Assembly (NCBI GenBank): GCA_037157565.1
Contig: JAZHRO010000003.1
Span: 36,655,001 to 36,719,000 of the forward strand
DNA length: 64,000 bases
Direction: 5' to 3'
Source: Thalassia testudinum
Lineage: Eukaryota; Streptophyta; Magnoliopsida; Alismatales; Hydrocharitaceae
Under the pieces are notes generated by a model. It worked only from the letters and a program-made list of their open reading frames with translations. It did no database searches and was not told the DNA's origin. This document shows, piece by piece, positions 57,422-64,000 of the stretch. The translations under genes were made by a program, and so were the position numbers. The number at the start of each line of letters is the position of its first letter. The stretch's first letter is position 1.

Positions 57422-58166
57422 GGAGTCCCTGGTAAAAAGATTGGACTTGTTCCCATTTAGGAACTCCGTGATGGGGGCACTTTCTCATGAGATCCTGAAA
57501 ACGATCCCATGCCTCATGGAGAGGTTCTCCTGATTGTTGAGTGAAGTGTGTAATCTGATGGCGCAAGGCGTTGGTCCGACCAACGGGGAAAAACTTTTTC
57601 AAAAACTCGGATTGAAGTTCTTCCCAAGTGTTGATCGGCCGGGTCTGAGTTTGATACCAATGGGCGGCCTTGTCCATAAGAGAAAAGGAGAACATCTTCA
57701 TGAGAAGAATATCCCGATTTTGCGCATCTGATCCAAAAGTGTGGGCCAGATGCTTTAGCTGTTTGATGTGCTGGAAGGGATCTTCAGAATTAAGCCCATG
57801 GAATTTAGGTATAGCGTGAATCATGTTGGGCTTTAATTCAGAATCAGGTCCTCCAGTCGGGATTCTGACTCGAGGCTCAATGGCCACCGCAGCAGGATTG
57901 TAGTGGTCCCGCATCATAGGACGCTGTGGTGGGTGCACGAAGTTTTGGAAGAGGTCATTGAGTCGCTGGAGATGGTGTTCCAGGTTATTTTCTTCCTCAA
58001 CTGGCTGAGCCATGATGGGGGAAGAAGAAGAACTTGGTTCTGAATCAGAAGAGAGAATAATGTGAGGGTGTTGCTGCACAAACACGGGCGTCGAGGCTTG
58101 GCCTTGACGAGAGCGAATTTCTAAAGGAGGTCTTAAGGGTGGTCTTAAGGACCTCCTTCCGTACAT
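57360..58166 (-). CDS. gag: gag N-terminal segment of C, 268 codons
   Basis: Capsid protein that packages element RNA. Starts MYGRRSLRPPL at 58166, chosen because A and D begin with the same motif. Capsid core: KFHGLNSEDPFQHIKQLKHL (about 117-136), DKAAHWYQTQTRPINTW, LKKFFPVGRTNALRHQI, GEPLHEAWDRFQDLMRKCPH and FYQGLREDI. An extra T in a T-run near 57405 shifts the frame, so the last 14 codons are aberrant and the true frame continues in the 57421-54950 segment. Leader of about 0.9 kb upstream. Confidence 0.9.
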   Translation of the reverse strand: MYGRRSLRPPLRPPLEIRSRQGQASTPVFVQQHPHIILSSDSEPSSSSSPIMAQPVEEENNLEHHLQRLNDLFQNFVHPPQRPMMRDHYNPAAVAIEPRVRIPTGGPDSELKPNMIHAIPKFHGLNSEDPFQHIKQLKHLAHTFGSDAQNRDILLMKMFSFSLMDKAAHWYQTQTRPINTWEELQSEFLKKFFPVGRTNALRHQITHFTQQSGEPLHEAWDRFQDLMRKCPHHGVPKWEQVQSFYQGLREDIRLFRQCNLRRKHHGST

Positions 58167-59071
58167 GCACTGTTGGAAGAGGTAAGTTTAGAAGGTGCTG
58201 GACCCAATCAAGACACCCAAAAATGTGTTGGGTGACTATAGAGGTGCGGGGCAGATGGACCCCTTGATCAGAAAGATCGTCCACCTGAGAATTACCTGGG
58301 CAGCCAGAGAGGGAGAGTCCCGCGAAGACCCCTACACGGTAGAGCGTCCCCACGGGTTACAGGGTTTCCCCCACCCGACCTCTGTTGTCACTGCGGTTCC
58401 AGGTAGACCAGAATGGGGATCTTGACCTCTTAAGTCTACCAATTTTAAGATCAGGGTGCTTAAGGTTTCACTTGAACTTTAGTCTTTTAAGTGCAAAGAG
58501 TGACCTAATTTAAGGTTGGTTGACCCAAGGGGTCAACTTTACCTCTTGTTTTCTTTGAGAGCTTTTAGGTCTTGTCTTTTAGGGTTCAAGTGTTTAGAGA
58601 GCCAATTGTTTTAGGTTTTCTTTTGAATAGGTATTTTCAATCAATGGTTTAGGCACACTTCTTTTGGATTTTCTCCATTCTTGATTTAAGTAGTGTGTCT
58701 CTAAAACCCTAATGTTGAATCTTACGTTGGCTCTACTTGGTCCAGTTAGTTCTTTGTTGGGTAATTAGGGCTCAAGCAAGAATGTGTTAGCCCTTAAATA
58801 CCCTTAATAGTGTGCAGGACTAATGAGTTGAAAACATGCAACTCTTTATGGTTACTAAGTACGGAAGACAGGTTAGCCCTATATTGCTTGTTCTTTTCTT
58901 TTCTTCCTCTTTAGAGTTTAGGGGTTAATAGCGAGAGGAAAAATTTACCTGTCCTTGGAGTGGTTGTCGTGCGGTTGCTTGTCTTCTTGATTTCCTGTAG
59001 CTGCACAAAAGAGGGGAGATTATCAGAAATTAAAAAGAAACAGGAATGTTTACCTCTAGAATAGCCGTTGC
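58167..59071 (-). other. 5' leader of C between PBS and gag
   Basis: No gene; the frame 58045-58353 overlaps the gag start in another phase and is not seen in D. Expected to hold packaging signals. Confidence 0.5.
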
Positions 59072-59089
59072 TCCCCGGCAACGGCGCCA
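59072..59089 (-). other. Primer binding site of C (tRNA-Asp)
   Basis: Minus strand TGGCGCCGTTGCCGGGGA, complementary to the 3' end of plant tRNA-Asp including CCA; two bases after the LTR. The intact reference for the other PBS copies here. Confidence 0.95.
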
Positions 59090-59091
59090 AA

Positions 59092-61877
59092 TGAAACGTT
59101 GGCTTCGAGAGATAACCGAGTTTTATTGTTATAGCGTTGTAGTATAGCCAGTTATTGCCATCATTTCAAATATATAAATTTTTTTACTCGGAAAATAAAA
59201 GAGAGTTCCCGAGGTCGAACTCAGGGAGCAAGTTGTGTTCTAGGGGTACAAGTTTCTTTTACAAAAATAAAGAAAGAGAGAGAGAGAGAGAATTTGTTGG
59301 CTTCTTTCTTCTTCTCTTCTTTTCTCTTTGTCTATCTTCTTCTGCTTAACTCTCCTGCTTTATCTGCAGCCGTAGTGATGCTTTTCTTCTTCTTTCAGTT
59401 CTTGTTTCTGCTCGTCTCTTTCTTTTTGTTCTTCTCCCTTGTGGTCCTGTCCTTCTTCTTCTTCTTTCTTTCTTCTTTTCCTTTCTTCAGACCTTCTTCT
59501 TCTCGTGTTCTTCTTCTTCTTTCAGTTCTTGTCTTCGCCTCTCTGCGTTTTCCTCTGCCTCGCCTTCCTTCTCCTTCCTTGCCTTCAGGACGTCGTCTGA
59601 TTTTCCAATCAGACGACTTAAACCGCCGCCGCTACAGTGCCGCTCGGTGATCCTCCTTCCTTCAGCCTTCGTCTTCTTCCACGGTTCTTCTTCACCTGTG
59701 CCTGCACGCTTACACAGCTTGATCAGAGAGGGGCAAAACCTATCTCTACCCTCCCCCCCCACGTCTCTCTCTCACAGAAGCCACTCTTGGGAAAGCTCTC
59801 CCAGAGCTGCCGGGTAGCCGGGTACGGGTCACGCCCGGGTCCAGGCCCACCGGCGTACGTGGTGGGCGAGGAGTGCAGGTCAGTCTAAGTCGGGTCGGGT
59901 CAGGTCCGCGGGGCGTGAGCGCGGACGAGATCGGGTAACCGGGCGGGTGAAGGGGACCTCACCCCGTGTGCTGAGGCAACAAGCCTCCAGCACTTTTTCA
60001 CTTTATACCGCTGCGCCTCTTCAGAGTTTTCCGAGGTGGGACTAAATGTCCCACCCCGAGTTGGCGCCTGCGCGGAGTAAACAGGTGGTAATCGCGGCGT
60101 TACGCGAGGCCTTCGCGCGAGGGCTTCGCTTCAGCTGCAGCCTGACGCTTTGTTGAAATGCCTCGCACGGCCTGGGAGTCGAATCTGGGCGTGGCGCGCC
60201 TGCAGCTGCAGGCGGAAGCAGGTCCTTCTGCACGGCAATGGCGGCGGAGGTCGGGTGACCTGTTCACAGCAAAACGGCCTCTCGGCCTAATCAGAAGGTG
60301 CCGGGAGCTTCGCCAGAGTGTGGCGAAGCTCGTGTGGGTGGTGGCGAGGCGTGGGGCGGCGTGCAAGGGCTGCCCTAGGTCGGACTGTGGGTCGGAAGAT
60401 GGGTTTGTTCGGTGGGGTTGCAGAGGGTGATGTGGGTGAATTGGAAGGGCGGGGGTTGATCAGGGTGAGGAGGCGGAGGTTCTGCGGTGGTCGGCGAGCC
60501 GTGTGGGTTGCTGGGGTGATGGGAGTGGCTCGCCGGAGGATGGCCGTAGGCGGAGAAGGTGAGGGTGAGGGGTCGGAATCGAGGGCGACAGTAGATGTTT
60601 AAAGTGAGGAAAAGGAAGAGGGGAGGAAGAGGAGGAGTTCTACCTACTTAGCAGGAGGAGGAGGGGACGGAGCGGGCGACAGTCGCATCGACTGTCGCCG
60701 GAGAAGAAGGTGCCTGGGGGAAGGGGCGGCGGCGAGCAGAGGGCCGGAGAGGCGCCAGCTGGGTGCGGCGTGGCACGGGAAGAGCAGGGGAAGAAGTCTC
60801 TGCTGCTGGTATTGCGGCAGAGCGAAGAGGAGGAGGAGGAAGAACCGCCGGAGCTGGTGCGCGTCTGCCAGAGTGAGAAGAGAGGAAAGTTGGGGGTTTT
60901 CTCCGTCAGATCCGAGCTGGGAAGAACGATGGAGCGACGGGGGTATTTATAGGGACCGAATCAGGGCGAAAGGCGGAGGGAGACGACGTGTCTCCCTCGC
61001 CGGAGGACGCCGAAGATGGAAACCCATACCGTCCGTGCGTTCGCACGGCCGGTATGGTGGGTTACAGCGACCAGGGGGGTGTCCCTGCGACGGCTGACGA
61101 CGCAGGGCACCCCCGGTTTACTTGCCAGGCTCTCCCCCTCACCCTGCGCGGCGCCATGCTCCGCGCAAGGTCGCCGGAGCATGGTGCTGGCAGGTTTTGC
61201 AGGGGGGACCTGAACGCAAAGAACGAACGAGAGTTAGGGGCCAAAATGCGAGGGTTCAAAAGTTGAGGGCCAAAAAGTAAATATATGAGGACCAAAGTGT
61301 AAAGTTGGTCAAGAAGGTTTCTTCTTAGGCTCAAGTTTTTATACATGACTAATTAGGACCTAAAGAATCTGATGGTGAATTTTATTTCTAGATTAAACCT
61401 TGTTTGACTGGTCAATTTACGCAAAAACCCAAATTAAGTTATTAATTGGGTATGGTTCTCAATGTAGGTCAAGATGGGTTCCTAAGGTCAAATTGAAGGT
61501 TCTAAACCCTAGAGATTATTTTTCTATGAATTTTAGAGGGTTTATTCCATTTTTGCTTTGCCTTGAACCTCTTGAATTGAAGTGGGTTTGTTTTAGGGTT
61601 ATAGATTATCATTTAGTTCCTTGGAATTGCTGTAGCCCTTGCTAGATCATCTCATCCCACTTTTATTCTTATTAAGTTGCTTTGACCTATGTTTGGACCC
61701 TAAATTACCCTGTATGCAGATTATACTGGTAAAATTGCATTTTTACCCCTTATGACTTGTTTTCTCCTTAAACTCAGAATTCTTTGAGTTAAGCCTTTCC
61801 TTGAGTTATGTAGGAGCTTTTATCCTTTGTATTGGGTCAAAATGAGCTAGTTATGGCTCATGATGAGGTTCTCATCA
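59092..61877 (-). repeat. 5' LTR of C
   Basis: Partner of 48170-50907, same ends and hairpin (61861-61877). Carries the extra 46 bp between two GCCGGAGA copies (60697 and 60743). Confidence 0.95.
60944..60951 (-). promoter_or_regulatory. TATA box of the C 5' LTR
   Basis: Minus strand TATAAATACCCC. Drives the genomic transcript; the transcribed LTR part downstream is about 1.8 kb. Confidence 0.68.
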
Positions 61878-61882
61878 CTTAG
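61878..61882. repeat. Target-site duplication of C, right copy
   Basis: CTTAG, identical to 48165-48169. Confidence 0.94.
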
Positions 61883-61949
61883 GGACCCCTGTTGTAAATA
61901 ATTTAATCTTGCATTTGCTAGGGACAAGCAAGATTTAAGCATGGGGGTA
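61883..61949 (+). other. 3' end of A internal region: hairpin and PPT
   Basis: TTGCTAG/CAAGCAA (61915-61931, one mismatch, loop GGA), then TTTAAGCATGGGGGTA abutting the 3' LTR. Together with 46539-48164 it completes the A 3' untranslated region. Confidence 0.85.
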
Positions 61950-64000
61950 TGATTGCACAGCAATCATTGGTTTTAATTGACCTAGATTAAGCTAGAACTT
62001 AGCATAAGTTAGGGAAATTCATGCATGCATAAGCATTATTTGCATCTTTACTGCTTTACTTTAGTTATGCATAAAATGATGTTATAATCTGCTAATTAAG
62101 TACATTATGTTGATTGCAGGCAATAAGTAGATTTCGAGCTGGATCTAGAGCAGGATTTGAAGATAGATCTGGAATAACGGGAGTTGTAACAGAGCTTGCG
62201 TAGAAGGCTTAGTTTAGATATAGGAACAATAATGTAAGGGGGTCAAAAGTGTGCTATGCTATTAAGTAGGAATAAAGCAGTACAATGTGAAGAGCTTAGG
62301 TCCATCCTAGCCCTAGGATAGCCTAGAGACTTCCCCAACCATTAGCCACCCTTAGATTAGGTCACAACACCCTAGAAAGCCCTAAAACCCCAATTCCAAC
62401 CCTAATCTGGACGTCCAGATAAGTTATAGGACATCCAAAACCCTTAGCCATCTCCCGCACAACTCAAACCAACTTCTGCAGTGTTATTGGACGTCCAGAC
62501 ACTTTGTCAGACATCCAATTTCTGCAGAATACCCAAAACAGAACCCAAAATCCCTCCTGACTCTGATTGGACATCCAGACAATAAGTCTGGACTTCTGAT
62601 TTTTGAGTATAAGACATCTCACACTATTATTAGACGTCTGATACTGCTCTCCAGTTCCTATTTTGAGATTTAAACATTGATCTTGGATCTCTAGGTCCCT
62701 AAACCCAATTCCAACCCCATAGGAACCTAAATTAAGGTTCCCTAACTCTAGTACATCACCTCTAGACCTCCCTACCGACCTAATTAGGTCCTCGCTAAAC
62801 CTAATTGACTTGGATCTTAGTCAATTCCATCAGCCTATTCAATTGGACTCATGGAGTCTAATTGAGCCCTTAGCTCAGCACACACTGTCCAATTGGACTC
62901 AGTGAGAGTCCAATTGACCTAGACCTAAATTAATTGATTTGTTTTACTCTCAATTAAGTTTCCACACACCCAATTAAGCTTGTATTAAGTTTAATTGCAC
63001 TTTACCTTAGTGAATTAGGGTTTATAACCCTAATTTGAGAATACCTTGACCTAAACCCACTAGAACCTAACCTAATCAACCTAGCCACCTAAGTTTCGAC
63101 CCACACACACCCACACACACCATCCACACGAAAATACCTAGCCTAGAGTTCTCTAGAACTCTACCATGTGTGGTTGCCTTGGTTGCCAAAATTAGCAACC
63201 AAGAGCCATTTAATTTTTAGATCCACATTTGGTGGATCTAAAAACAACCATCCATCCTCTCTCTCTCACTCTCCCACGAGCTCCCACCATAGGCCTCTCT
63301 AGAGAATTCCATAATTCTCTAGAGAGCTTCCCTTAAGTCTATAAATAGACCTAAGGGGTGGCCATTTGCACCCATTCACTTCCTTGGCAATTGCACTCCA
63401 TTGGTGCCATTCACGCCACCTCCACTTAGATAGTCACTCCACCTCCATGAGCTCACTACCACCACCATGGAGGGCATCATGCTTGGATGCTGGATCAACC
63501 CTACCTCTCTCCAAGGGTTGACCTAAGCTACATTGGCCACCCCTCATTCTCCTCCCGACCACTCCAAGGCCATCGGGAACCACCCTTGAATGCCCTCTAT
63601 TCTTCTAGATTTAATTCATGCTCTTCATAATTTTATTGCTTTTATTACTGCTTAATAGCGTAGTCTTACTTCTCCCCCAATGATGCATGCAAAATCCCCC
63701 CATAGATTCTTGTATGCGATCATTTTCTCGTATCTAGATTTACATCTTTAAGCTTTCATGTACAAGCTTTCTTCTACCTTCTTTGTTGCAAACACTCTCT
63801 TGAATGAATAGAAGATATATTTTTATATATATGTCTATGTGTTGAGAATCACCATGAGCTTATTATAATATCTTTTGAGTAATTAATGTTGCCTATTTTT
63901 AATTCCTGATATACTTACAACTATGCATGTCGTACTTCAATATGTAATAATAAAAAATCAACGTGTGATTTTAAACGAAGTAGAGCAGAAAAAAGATCGA
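61950..64000 (+). repeat. 3' LTR of A, truncated by window end
   Basis: Starts TGATTGC-ACA-GCAATCA, a perfect hairpin. Collinear with 33029-35070. The promoter array is kept, with TATA as CTATAAATAG (63338-63347) in the loop of a 10-bp inverted repeat (63331-63356). Confidence 0.93.

Larger units (their letters stand above)
48170..61877 (-). mobile_element. Near-complete Athila-like LTR retrotransposon C, 13.7 kb
   Basis: Two LTRs (2738 and 2786 bp), perfect CTTAG duplication, perfect tRNA-Asp PBS, PPT, and a 5.7-kb gag-pol region in the order gag, protease, RT, RNase H, integrase on the minus strand. It is inserted in the 3' untranslated region of A. LTRs differ at only about 2% by eye, the youngest insertion here. 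At least five stops and two frameshifts break gag-pol, while the RT, RNase H and integrase catalytic residues are kept. No env-like frame lies between integrase and the 3' LTR. Confidence 0.96.
33029..64000 (+). mobile_element. Non-autonomous LTR retrotransposon A, hosting B and C
   Basis: 5' LTR 33029-35237, PBS 35240-35257, leader, accessory ORF (36794-37683 and 45474-46267), internal polypurine motif, 3' untranslated region (46539-48169 and 61878-61949), PPT, 3' LTR from 61950. Removing B and C with one copy of each target duplication leaves about 5.2 kb of internal sequence without protease, RT or integrase. The 3' LTR runs past the window by roughly 160 bp judged from the 5' LTR. It is inserted in the 5' LTR of D. 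Confidence 0.9.

Noticed and set aside
52764..58166. Possible endogenous pararetrovirus (RT plus RNase H)
   Set aside because: Integrase, LTRs with a 5-bp target duplication and a tRNA-Asp primer site identify a Ty3/gypsy retrotransposon.
1..64000. tRNA, rRNA, CRISPR arrays, bacterial operons or host plant genes
   Set aside because: None recognised; all stretches are assignable to LTR retrotransposon parts.

Overview
This window is plant nuclear repeat DNA with no recognisable host gene. Every stretch can be assigned to one of at least nine LTR retrotransposon copies inserted into each other. The autonomous type is a Ty3/gypsy element of the Athila lineage. It shows the Athila gag motifs (NPGWRNHPNF, SVTTRSGK), a DLGAS aspartic protease, RT with FMDD, RNase H, a D-D-35-E integrase, LTRs of 2.7-4.1 kb and a primer binding site matching the 3' end of tRNA-Asp. 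The host is a flowering plant; I cannot name the species.

Layout, with letters used as labels below: E (1-8531, minus) is an Athila-like element with gag but no pol. It sits in the 3' LTR of G (8537-18694, minus), a non-autonomous element. G also carries solo LTR I (10830-14424, plus), which is interrupted by solo LTR H (10976-12690). G is cut by F (18695-18977, plus), a fragment of an A-type LTR. F is cut by D (18978-33028, minus), a decayed Athila-like element with LTRs of about 3.9 kb. The 5' LTR of D is cut by A (33029 to beyond the window end, plus), a non-autonomous element. A contains B (37684-45468, plus, non-autonomous, TSD ATAAC) and C (48170-61877, minus, near-complete Athila-like, TSD CTTAG). 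Nesting therefore runs G < F < D < A < (B, C).

How the parts relate: D and C encode the Gag-Pol proteins. A, B and G lack pol but keep the same PPT context, an internal polypurine motif, terminal hairpins and (A and B) the tRNA-Asp PBS, so they look like partners mobilised by Athila-type proteins. In place of pol they carry a diverged, stop-broken reading frame that I do not recognise. It has a Tyr/Pro/Asn-rich N-terminus, a helical middle, an acidic region and a conserved C-terminal motif (G-hydrophobic-G...LVxIxGxLIL). In A this frame starts with the Gag N-terminal motif MHGRRSLRP shared with C and D.

The most unusual signals are RNA-like. Several LTR types begin with a short hairpin whose two arms change together between families. 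The PPT is preceded by a GCTAG/CTAGC hairpin. The 3' untranslated regions of C and D each hold three spaced stem-loops with a constant loop and covarying stems. The A-type promoter holds perfect inverted repeats, one with the TATA box in its loop. Boundaries rest on TG...CA ends, repeat-to-repeat comparison and target-site duplications read by eye; divergence figures are manual estimates.
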